Positions 8,552 through 14,790 of a DNA stretch of 64,000 nucleotides are shown piece after piece. The notes beneath the pieces are model-generated. The model saw nothing but the letters and a program-made list of their open reading frames with translations. It was not told the DNA's origin and searched no databases. Position 1 is the stretch's first letter. The number at the start of each line of letters is the position of its first letter. The translations under genes and the position numbers were made by a program. The DNA is from Kocuria sp. p3-SID1428 (lineage in GTDB: Bacteria > Actinomycetota > Actinomycetes > Actinomycetales > Micrococcaceae), in the NCBI RefSeq assembly GCF_025149945.1, contig NZ_JALXVH010000005.1:28040-92039 (forward strand), given 5' to 3'.

Positions 8552-9811
8552 TCAGCGCAGGGCGGCTGCCAGGCGGTCCATGCCCTCCTGGAGGGTCTCG
8601 ACGGACTTGCAGGCGGCGACCCGCATCCACCCGGAGTAGAGCGCCTGGTTCTCGGGTGCCGCGAAGGCCGACAGCGGCAGCAGCGCGAGCCCGGCCTGCT
8701 CGATCAGCGCACGGGAGAGCTCGGCCGACGTCGTCGCGCCGAAGCGGTCGAACAGCGGCGAGAGATCGGCCACCACGTAGTACGACCCCGACGGCTGGGC
8801 CACCGCGAAGCCCATGGCCCGCAGGGCGTCGACCACCAGGGCGCTGCGGCGCTGCTGCTCGGCGGTCATCGACGGCCCCCAGGACGGCAGGGCGGAAAGA
8901 CCAGCGGCCACGCCCTGCTGCAGCGGGGCCGCCGCCGAGTGGCTGAGATAGGTCTTCACCGCGACGACCCCGCTGAGCAGCTCGGCCGGCCCGCTCACCC
9001 AGCCCACGCGCCAGCCGGTGGCCTGCAGTGATTTGGAGGCCGAGGACACCACGAGCGTGCGCTCGCGGACCTGCTGGGCCAGCGGCTCCTCGAGCAGGGA
9101 CGAGCGGGGGCCGGCGGCCAGGCTCACGTGATCGCCGTCGTAGCGCAGGTGCTCGTAGACCTCGTCGGTGAGGATCACGGCGTCGTGCTCGAGCGCCAGG
9201 CGTCCGATCTCGGCGGCGGTCTGCGGGCTGAACACCGTGCCGGTGGGGTTGTGGGGGTCGTTGACGAGCACGACGGTGGTGCGCTCGCTGAAGGCCGCGC
9301 GCAGCTCGTCGGGATCCACCGTGAAGTGCGGGGGCCGCAGCGCCACCGGGTGCAGGACGCCTCCGGCGTGGGCGACGATCGCGGCGTAGAGGTCGTAGTG
9401 CGGCTCGAGCACGACGACCTCGTCGCCGGGGCGCAGCAGCGACAGCAGCGCGGCGGTCAGGGCCTCGGCGGCCCCGGCGGTGACGACCACCTCGGTCTGC
9501 GGGTCGAGCTCGCGGTCCTGCGTGGCCAGCTGCTGAGCGGCGATCGCCTGGCGCAGCTCGAGCAGCCCGCGCTCGGGGGAGTACTGGTTCTGACCGTTGC
9601 GCATGGCCTCCACGGCGGCTTCGATCATGACGTCGGGGCCGTCGGCGTCGGGGAAGCCCTGCCCGAGGTTCACGGCGCCGTGTGCGCGGGCCCGGGTGGA
9701 GGTCTCGTCGAAGATCGTGGAGCGCAGTGGCCCGGCCTCCTGCATCAGGCCGGCCCCGCGGGCCAGGGCGTGCCAAGGGAGGTCGTGTCCATCGGTGCGC
9801 GCAGTGCTCAT
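8552..9811 (-). CDS. PLP-dependent class I/II aminotransferase
   Basis: A fold-type I aminotransferase of about 419 residues. Visible are the N-terminal substrate-arm motif VNLGQGFPDADGP, the PLP-contacting NDPHNPTGTVFS near 180, and the Schiff-base lysine in SSASKSLQATGWRVGW near 243. This class in actinobacteria includes N-succinyldiaminopimelate aminotransferase (DapC-like) and methionine/kynurenine aminotransferases; the substrate cannot be assigned from sequence. Starts are ATG at 9811 or GTG at 9817. I prefer ATG because TAGACT ends 8 bases upstream with no Shine-Dalgarno. It is divergent from coaD. Confidence 0.88.
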   Translation of the reverse strand: MSTARTDGHDLPWHALARGAGLMQEAGPLRSTIFDETSTRARAHGAVNLGQGFPDADGPDVMIEAAVEAMRNGQNQYSPERGLLELRQAIAAQQLATQDRELDPQTEVVVTAGAAEALTAALLSLLRPGDEVVVLEPHYDLYAAIVAHAGGVLHPVALRPPHFTVDPDELRAAFSERTTVVLVNDPHNPTGTVFSPQTAAEIGRLALEHDAVILTDEVYEHLRYDGDHVSLAAGPRSSLLEEPLAQQVRERTLVVSSASKSLQATGWRVGWVSGPAELLSGVVAVKTYLSHSAAAPLQQGVAAGLSALPSWGPSMTAEQQRRSALVVDALRAMGFAVAQPSGSYYVVADLSPLFDRFGATTSAELSRALIEQAGLALLPLSAFAAPENQALYSGWMRVAACKSVETLQEGMDRLAAALR

Positions 9812-9819
9812 GGCCACAG

Positions 9820-9825
9820 AGTCTA
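9820..9825 (-). promoter_or_regulatory. -10 hexamer TAGACT for the aminotransferase gene
   Basis: On the minus strand TAGACT ends 8 bases before the ATG at 9811, with no ribosome-binding site between. The arrangement suggests a leaderless transcript; activity is inferred. Confidence 0.45.
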
Positions 9826-9857
9826 GGGATCGCCCGGGGTGGTGCGGGCGCCCGCGA

Positions 9858-9863
9858 TAGCGT
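9858..9863 (+). promoter_or_regulatory. -10 hexamer TAGCGT for coaD
   Basis: TAGCGT ends 7 bases before the coaD ATG at 9871 and no Shine-Dalgarno is present, so the coaD mRNA probably begins at its start codon. No good -35 element is visible. Confidence 0.45.
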
Positions 9864-9870
9864 GTTCCGC

Positions 9871-10404
9871 ATGAGCGAGAACCCTTCCGAGACAGCGGCG
9901 ACGGCCGAGTCCCGCCTGCGCCGCGCGGTGTGCGTCGGCTCCTTCGATCCGATCCACCTGGGTCACGTGGGCATCATCGAGCGTGCGGCTCGGCTGTTCG
10001 ACGAGGTGATCGTGGCCGTGGCGGACAACCCGAGCAAGAAGCACCGCTTCCCGATCGATCGGCGCGTGGAGCTCGTCGAGCAGTCGCTGGGCTCGTCGTC
10101 GGAGCGGGTGAGGATCGAGCCGCTGGGCGGGGGACTGCTGGCGCAGTACGTCACCGGTCGCGGTGCCGTGGCGGTCGTGAAGGGCCTGCGCTCGGGACAG
10201 GACTTCGACTACGAGCTGCCGATGGCCGGGATGAACCGCAGCCTCACGGGCATGGAGACGGTCTTCCTGGCTGCCGCCCCGGAGCTCGGGCACGTGTCGT
10301 CCTCGCTCGTGAAGGAGGTCCACGGCTTCGGAGGGGACATCTCCGCGTTCGTGACGCCGGCGGTGCTGGCCGCGCTCGATGAGACCCGCGACGCCATCGG
10401 TTGA
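9871..10404 (+). CDS. coaD: Phosphopantetheine adenylyltransferase
   Basis: Transfers AMP from ATP to 4'-phosphopantetheine to make dephospho-CoA, the penultimate step of coenzyme A synthesis. The 177-residue product carries the nucleotidyltransferase motif VGSFDPIHLGH near residues 20-30, VVKGLRSGQDFDYELPMAGM near 102-121, and the C-terminal SSSLVKEV motif near 145. It is about 17 residues longer than usual because of an N-terminal extension. The extension is probably real, since ATG 9871 is placed as a leaderless start. The stop codon overlaps the -35 of the next operon. Confidence 0.95.
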   Translation: MSENPSETAATAESRLRRAVCVGSFDPIHLGHVGIIERAARLFDEVIVAVADNPSKKHRFPIDRRVELVEQSLGSSSERVRIEPLGGGLLAQYVTGRGAVAVVKGLRSGQDFDYELPMAGMNRSLTGMETVFLAAAPELGHVSSSLVKEVHGFGGDISAFVTPAVLAALDETRDAIG

Positions 10405-10429
10405 GCATCCTCGTCGGGCCGTCTAGAAT
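10401..10429 (+). promoter_or_regulatory. Promoter of the DUF177-rpmF-rnc-mutM operon
   Basis: TTGAGC (10401-10406) and TAGAAT (10424-10429) are separated by exactly 17 bases, close to the housekeeping sigma consensus. The -35 lies on the coaD stop codon. Transcription would start near 10436, which bears on the start codon of the next gene. Confidence 0.65.
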
Positions 10430-10432
10430 GGC

Positions 10433-11032
10433 GTGCTGGCATTGAACCCACAGGAGATCATCATCAGTCGAGACAACGTTTCGCCGCTGGCGCTGGACGT
10501 CAAGGACCTGGAACAGCGTCCCGGGACGATGCGTCTCTTCCAGGAGACCGTGCCTGCGCCGAAGGATTTCGGCAATGCGATCATCGGGGCCCCTGAGGGC
10601 TCCGACATGGCAGCCGACCTGAGGCTGGAATCCGTCGTGGACGGTATCCTGGTCTCCGGCACGGTGACAGCTCGCCTTCACGGCGAGTGCAGTCGGTGCC
10701 TCGATCCGGTCGAGGAGGACATGACCGTAGAGGTGCAGGAGCTCTTCCTGTTCGACGCCCCTTCCGAGACTCCGGAAGAGGACGACGACGCCGACGAGAT
10801 GTACACCGTCCAGGACGATCACATCGATCTGGAGCCGATGCTCCGGGACGCAGCGATCACCAAGCTGCCGTTCCAGCCAGTGTGTCGGGAGGACTGCCCC
10901 GGTCTGTGCGCCCAGTGCGGCGCGCGGCTGGAGGACGACCCCGATCATGTACATGAAGTGCTCGACCCCCGCTGGAGCGCCCTCGCAGGCCTGCTCGAGC
11001 AGGGGGACGAGTCCCCGAGAGAAGAGAGATAG
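10433..11032 (+). CDS. DUF177 (YceD-like) protein preceding rpmF
   Basis: A member of the DUF177/YceD family, always next to rpmF; the E. coli homologue is linked to 23S rRNA and the family is thought to act in ribosome assembly. The C-terminal half holds the cysteine clusters CSRC near residue 83 and [12 protein letters not shown] near 149-160, consistent with a zinc site, ending near [14 protein letters not shown]. The first possible GTG (10433) lies upstream of the predicted transcription start. A good AGGAG (10452-10456) is placed 6 bases before an ATC codon at 10463 that begins SRDNVSP, so the true start may be ATC. The last codons run almost into rpmF. Confidence 0.85.
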   Translation: MLALNPQEIIISRDNVSPLALDVKDLEQRPGTMRLFQETVPAPKDFGNAIIGAPEGSDMAADLRLESVVDGILVSGTVTARLHGECSRCLDPVEEDMTVEVQELFLFDAPSETPEEDDDADEMYTVQDDHIDLEPMLRDAAITKLPFQPVCREDCPGLCAQCGARLEDDPDHVHEVLDPRWSALAGLLEQGDESPREER

Positions 11033-11034
11033 CA

Positions 11035-11238
11035 GTGGCTGTTCCGAAGAGGAAGCTCTCGCGAGCCAACACGCACGCCCGTCGTTCGCAGTGGAAGGCG
11101 AAGGCCCCCAAGCTGGTCCGCACCGTGGAGAACGGCAAGACCGTGTACTCCCTGCCGCACCAGGCCAAGCTGGTCACCGACTCCGCCGGCACCGCCCTGT
11201 ACTACGAGTACAAGGGCCGCAAGGTGGCGGACGCCTGA
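11035..11238 (+). CDS. rpmF: 50S ribosomal protein L32
   Basis: Small protein of the large ribosomal subunit. The 67-residue product opens with the hallmark [17 protein letters not shown] and is rich in basic residues. It is a zinc-independent form: the paired cysteines seen in some L32 proteins are absent, which in other bacteria is typical of the C-minus paralogue. The GTG start lies 2 bases after the DUF177 stop with GAGAGA upstream, so the two are translated from one mRNA. Confidence 0.96.
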   Translation: MAVPKRKLSRANTHARRSQWKAKAPKLVRTVENGKTVYSLPHQAKLVTDSAGTALYYEYKGRKVADA

Positions 11239-11239
11239 G

Positions 11240-11965
11240 TTGGCGTCTGATCATCAGGATCTTCTACAGCGTCTCGGCGTCGATATCGATGCCGAGACGC
11301 TGCTCATTGCGCTGACGCATCGCTCGTACGCCTACGAGCATGCCGGTCAGAAGCACAACGAGCGCCTCGAGTTCCTGGGCGACTCCGTGCTGGGGCTGAC
11401 GGTCACCGACGAGATCTTCACGCGCTACCCCGATCGCACCGAGGGCGAGCTCGCCAAGATCCGCGCCTCCGTGGTCTCCACGCGCACCCTGGCGCAGCTG
11501 GCGCGCGAGCGCGGGCTGGGGGAGTTCATCCGCCTGGGCCGCGGCGAGATCCGCACCGACGGGCACGACAAGTCCTCGATTCTGGCCGACACCATGGAGG
11601 CCGTGATCGGTGCGCTGTACCTGTCGCAGGGCCTGGATGCCGCGCGGGCCTTCGTGCTGCGGATGATCGTGCCGCTGCTCGAGGACGACTTCGTGATCCG
11701 CGAGGGCCGCGACTGGAAGACCGAGATCCAGGAACTCGCGGCCATGCGGGGGATGGGCGCGGTGACCTACGAGGTCGAGGGCACGGGCCCGGACCACAAC
11801 CGCTCCTTCACGGCCTCCTGCCTGCTGGGCGGAACCGTGCACGGCACCGGCCCCGGCACCTCCAAGAAGGAGGCCGAGCGCCGGGCGGCGGAGTCCGCCT
11901 ACTCGGCGATCACCGGCACCACTCGCACCGACGGCCACGGCCGGCCGCTGGCCGACGGGCGCTGA
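11240..11965 (+). CDS. rnc: Ribonuclease III
   Basis: Cuts double-stranded RNA, including the stems of the rRNA precursor. The 241-residue product has the catalytic signature [14 protein letters not shown] near residues 39-52, a second acidic patch at [12 protein letters not shown] near 117-128, and a C-terminal double-stranded RNA-binding domain from about 155 ([14 protein letters not shown]) to 225 ([14 protein letters not shown]). The start is the TTG one base after the rpmF stop. The next ATG begins mutM one base after the stop, consistent with one operon. Confidence 0.96.
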   Translation: MASDHQDLLQRLGVDIDAETLLIALTHRSYAYEHAGQKHNERLEFLGDSVLGLTVTDEIFTRYPDRTEGELAKIRASVVSTRTLAQLARERGLGEFIRLGRGEIRTDGHDKSSILADTMEAVIGALYLSQGLDAARAFVLRMIVPLLEDDFVIREGRDWKTEIQELAAMRGMGAVTYEVEGTGPDHNRSFTASCLLGGTVHGTGPGTSKKEAERRAAESAYSAITGTTRTDGHGRPLADGR

Positions 11966-11966
11966 G

Positions 11967-12905
11967 ATGCCCGAGCTGCCCGAGGCCGAGGTCGTGCGCC
12001 GCGGCCTCGAGCGCTGGACGGTCGGACGCCGGGTCGAGGCCGTCGAGGTCCTGGATCCCCGTTCACTGCGCCGTCATGCGGATGGGCCGGGCGACTTCGT
12101 CGAGCGGCTGCAGGGCGCGTCCATCCTGGATGCGGTGCGCCGCGGCAAGTTCCTCTGGCTGCCCGTGGCTCTGAGCTCCGGCGACGAGCTCGGGCTGATG
12201 ATGCACCTGGGGATGTCCGGCCAGGCGCTGATCCAGGGCGATGACCAGCCCGACGAGCGCCACCTCAAGGTCCGCCTGGGGCTCTCCGAGACTCCCAACG
12301 GGCTGCCCGGGCAGCTGCGCTTCGTGGACCAGCGCATCTTCGGGGGCATGTTCCTGGATCCTCTGGTCCCCACCGCCGACGGCCATCCCGGCGGTCGAGG
12401 TGCTCTGGGCCAGCCGCTGATCCCGGTCCACGCCGCGCACATCGCCCGCGATCCGCTGGACCCGCACTTCGACCCCGGCGCCTTCCACGCCGCCCTGCGC
12501 CGCCGCAGGACAGGCATCAAGCGCGCTCTGCTGGATCAGGGCCTCATCTCCGGGATCGGCAACATCTACGCCGACGAAGCCCTGTGGTCCGCCCGGCTGC
12601 ACTACGCCCGCCCCACCGAGACCCTGACGCGCCCGGAGACCCAGCGGGTGGTCGAGGCGGTGCAGGACGTCATGGCCCGGGCCCTGGAGGCCGGCGGGAC
12701 GAGCTTCGACTCCCTGTACGTGAACATCAACGGGGAGTCGGGATACTTCTCCCGCTCGCTGAACGCCTATGGCCGTGCCGGTCAGCCCTGCCTGAGGTGC
12801 GAGTCCGAGGGGCGCGATGGCGTGATCGTGCGCGAGCAGTTCATGAACCGGTCGTCGTACCGCTGCTCCGTCTGCCAGCGCCGCCCCCGCCGCGCGCGGT
12901 ACTGA
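11967..12905 (+). CDS. mutM: Formamidopyrimidine-DNA glycosylase
   Basis: Removes 8-oxoguanine and ring-opened purines from DNA and nicks the abasic site. The mature N-terminus [14 protein letters not shown] contains the catalytic Pro and Glu. The beta-elimination lysine is in RRGKFLWL near residue 58, and [19 protein letters not shown] near 190-208 is the helix-two-turn-helix. The C-terminal zinc finger is [11 protein letters not shown]...CSVC. The 312-residue length is a little above the 270-290 usual. It closes the rpmF-rnc operon; smc, which often follows, is displaced about 8 kb by the ole and glutamate-synthase-like genes. Confidence 0.95.
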   Translation: MPELPEAEVVRRGLERWTVGRRVEAVEVLDPRSLRRHADGPGDFVERLQGASILDAVRRGKFLWLPVALSSGDELGLMMHLGMSGQALIQGDDQPDERHLKVRLGLSETPNGLPGQLRFVDQRIFGGMFLDPLVPTADGHPGGRGALGQPLIPVHAAHIARDPLDPHFDPGAFHAALRRRRTGIKRALLDQGLISGIGNIYADEALWSARLHYARPTETLTRPETQRVVEAVQDVMARALEAGGTSFDSLYVNINGESGYFSRSLNAYGRAGQPCLRCESEGRDGVIVREQFMNRSSYRCSVCQRRPRRARY

Positions 12906-12924
12906 CCTGCCGCCTGCCCGCCCC

Positions 12925-12985
12925 GCTGAGGCCGCACGTGCGCATGCCATCAGCTCCGATGGGCTGAACAGGTGCGGCGTCGCCG
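12925..12985. repeat. Structured repeat, copy 1
   Basis: About 60 bases that can fold with itself. The left arm GCTGAGGCCGCAC pairs with the right arm GTGCGGCGTCGCC, and an inner CCATC/GATGG hairpin (loop AGCTCC) lies between. Copy 2 begins about 84 bases downstream in the same orientation. The two copies share the outer arms and inner hairpin but differ in the loops, as expected of a conserved structure. Confidence 0.6.
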
Positions 12986-13008
12986 CGGGGGTGAGCCCAA
13001 CTCTGCCG

Positions 13009-13066
13009 CTGAGGCCGCATAACTGCAGGCCATCAGATCCGATGGATGGGTGTCATGCGGCGTCAG
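13009..13066. repeat. Structured repeat, copy 2 with compensatory change
   Basis: Left arm GCTGAGGCCGCAT and right arm ATGCGGCGTCAGC pair over 13 positions with one mismatch, and inner CCATC-AGATCC-GATGG pairs again. Relative to copy 1 the innermost pair of the outer stem has changed from C-G to T-A on both sides, which preserves pairing. A weaker relative (CTGCAG then CATCAGATC) may lie at 13591-13609. Confidence 0.6.
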
Positions 13067-13175
13067 CATCCGGGGCCAGAGCTCGTCGTCCGATCCAGCA
13101 GCTGCGCGGCCGTGGTCTTCCCGACGAGTGAGCGGCAGGCCTGCTGTGAAGGCGATTCCTACCGGGAGGCCCGAC

Positions 13176-13427
13176 GTGAGCACAGCTGTCACCAGCCGCG
13201 ACTTCGACTGCGACGTCGGCGCAGCCATGCGAGCCGCCGAGCAGGGCCCGGTCATGGTCATCGATCACGGTTGGGCAACGCATGTGCTGCTCACCGTCGA
13301 GGAATTCGAGCGGCTCTCCGGCACGCCGGAGCTGATGGGAGACCGTCTCCGAACGGGCCAGGATCACGGTGTCGAGTTCGACCTGCCCGTACGCCGTGTC
13401 GAACCGCCGCGGCCCCTCGACCTGTGA
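13176..13427 (+). CDS. phd: Phd/YefM-family antitoxin, no toxin partner visible
   Basis: An 83-residue protein matching the Phd/YefM antitoxin family: TSRDFDCDVGAAMRAAEQGP followed by VMVIDHGWATHVLLTVEEFERLSG. That is the dimerising, DNA-binding domain that represses its own operon. The acidic C-terminal tail that would wrap a toxin is short (about 35 residues). GGGAGG lies 6 bases before the GTG start. Such genes normally precede a VapC/PIN, Doc or YoeB toxin, but the 200 bases downstream contain only a terminator and the end of oleD. It is therefore an orphan or a remnant. Confidence 0.75.
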   Translation: MSTAVTSRDFDCDVGAAMRAAEQGPVMVIDHGWATHVLLTVEEFERLSGTPELMGDRLRTGQDHGVEFDLPVRRVEPPRPLDL

Positions 13428-13510
13428 AGTGCTGTCTCTGCGCGGGAATCACGGGATCTTCGGGTTGGCCGACCTGGGCTCGGCGCGGGAGAGGGACTCC
13501 GGAACGGCGC

Positions 13511-13541
13511 CGGCCCCGCCTCGCGAGAGGAGGCGGGGCCG
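13511..13541. terminator. Bidirectional hairpin between phd and oleD
   Basis: Arms CGGCCCCGCCTC (13511-13522) and GAGGCGGGGCCG (13530-13541) pair perfectly over 12 bp around a 7-base loop. There is no U-tract, as is usual in high-GC actinobacteria. It lies between two convergent genes. Confidence 0.7.
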
Positions 13542-13629
13542 ACGCGGACGTTGCGCAGGTCTGCCGCTCAGTGACGCTGAAGGCCAGCGGACCTGCAGAT
13601 CATCAGATCAGTCCATGCAACCAGCAGAC

Positions 13630-14790
13630 TCAGCTGCCGGCCTTGAACGTCGTGTTCTCGACGCGCCTCTCGCGCTTCTCGCGCTGCTCGACCACGACCG
13701 GCAGCGGATGGTGGTCGTAGTGCTGCTTGAGCCGGCGCATGCCCTCCTCGATGGAGATCGACGGCTCCCAGCCCAGGACCTCGTGGGTGCGCTTCTGCGA
13801 GAACCAGTGCGCGGTCGAGAGCTGCTCGGCCAGGAACTCGGTCATGGGGGGCTCATCCTTGCCGGGGAACCGGGCCCAGACCTTCTCGATCGTGCGGCCT
13901 GCGAAGCGCGCCACCCCGGCGGGGATCTTCCGCTTGGGGGCGGGCACGGAGCCGGCGCGGCACATCATGCCGATCAGCTCGCCGACGGGACGCGGCTGGC
14001 CGTTGGTGACCACGAAGGCCTCGCCGTGGGCGACCTCGATGCGCTCGAGCGCCCGGACGATGGCCTCGGAGGCGTTGTCCACGTAGGTGGTGTCGATCAG
14101 TGCGGCGCCGTCATCGAGCAGCGGCATGCGCCCGCGCGCGGCCCGGTCCACGATGCGCTCGACGAGCTGGGTGTCGCCGGGGCCCCACACGATATGCGGA
14201 CGCACCGCGGTGACGCGCAGGGCAGCGGAATCGGCCTCCAGGGCCAGCAGCTCGGCCGCCGCCTTGGAGCGGGCGTAGTTCCCGCGGGCCTTGTACGGAT
14301 TGGCCGGTCCGGCGCCGTCGCCGGCGATGGACACGCCCGTGTGCGCCACCGACGGGCTGGAGACGAACACAAAGTTGCGGGCACCGGCCTTGCGCGCCGA
14401 CTCCAGCAGGATGCGCGTTCCGGTGATGTTGGTGAAGACGAAGTCCTCCCAGTCGCCGGCGAAGGACACCTTGGCCGCCAGGTGGATGACGTCGTCCACG
14501 CCGTCGAGTGCGCGCTGCACGGTCTCCATGTCCGTGATGGAGCCGAGGACCTGCTCCACGCCGTCCTCGAGCGCGATGGGAGCCTGCCCGCGCTGCAGCA
14601 CGCGCACCGTCCAGCCCTGTCTGAGCAGCCTGCGGGCCACGGACTCGCCGAGCATCCCGGAGGCGCCGGTCACCAGGACGGTGCGGCCCTTCCCCTGCAG
14701 CTCCTGCACGTCCTGCAGCTCTTCCGGCGTGGCACGATGCGCTTTCCGGGGTGCTCCGGCGGCGCGGGGAATGCCTGGCGTGGTGCTCAC
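13630..14790 (-). CDS. oleD: OleD, 2-alkyl-3-oxoalkanoate reductase
   Basis: NADPH-dependent reductase that converts the OleA product, a 2-alkyl-3-oxoalkanoate, to the hydroxy acid during long-chain olefin synthesis. The 386-residue extended short-chain dehydrogenase has the nucleotide loop VTGASGMLGESVARRLLRQG near 40-59 and the catalytic YARSKAAAELLAL near 207-219. An N-terminal tail of about 35 residues precedes the fold. The start GTG overlaps the oleBC stop by 4 bases (GTGA), showing tight translational coupling. It is the last gene of the operon. Confidence 0.9.
   Translation of the reverse strand: MSTTPGIPRAAGAPRKAHRATPEELQDVQELQGKGRTVLVTGASGMLGESVARRLLRQGWTVRVLQRGQAPIALEDGVEQVLGSITDMETVQRALDGVDDVIHLAAKVSFAGDWEDFVFTNITGTRILLESARKAGARNFVFVSSPSVAHTGVSIAGDGAGPANPYKARGNYARSKAAAELLALEADSAALRVTAVRPHIVWGPGDTQLVERIVDRAARGRMPLLDDGAALIDTTYVDNASEAIVRALERIEVAHGEAFVVTNGQPRPVGELIGMMCRAGSVPAPKRKIPAGVARFAGRTIEKVWARFPGKDEPPMTEFLAEQLSTAHWFSQKRTHEVLGWEPSISIEEGMRRLKQHYDHHPLPVVVEQREKRERRVENTTFKAGS

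Noticed and set aside
13428..13510. A toxin gene partner for the Phd antitoxin
   Set aside because: No frame gives a PIN, Doc or RelE-like sequence, and a terminator begins at 13,511.
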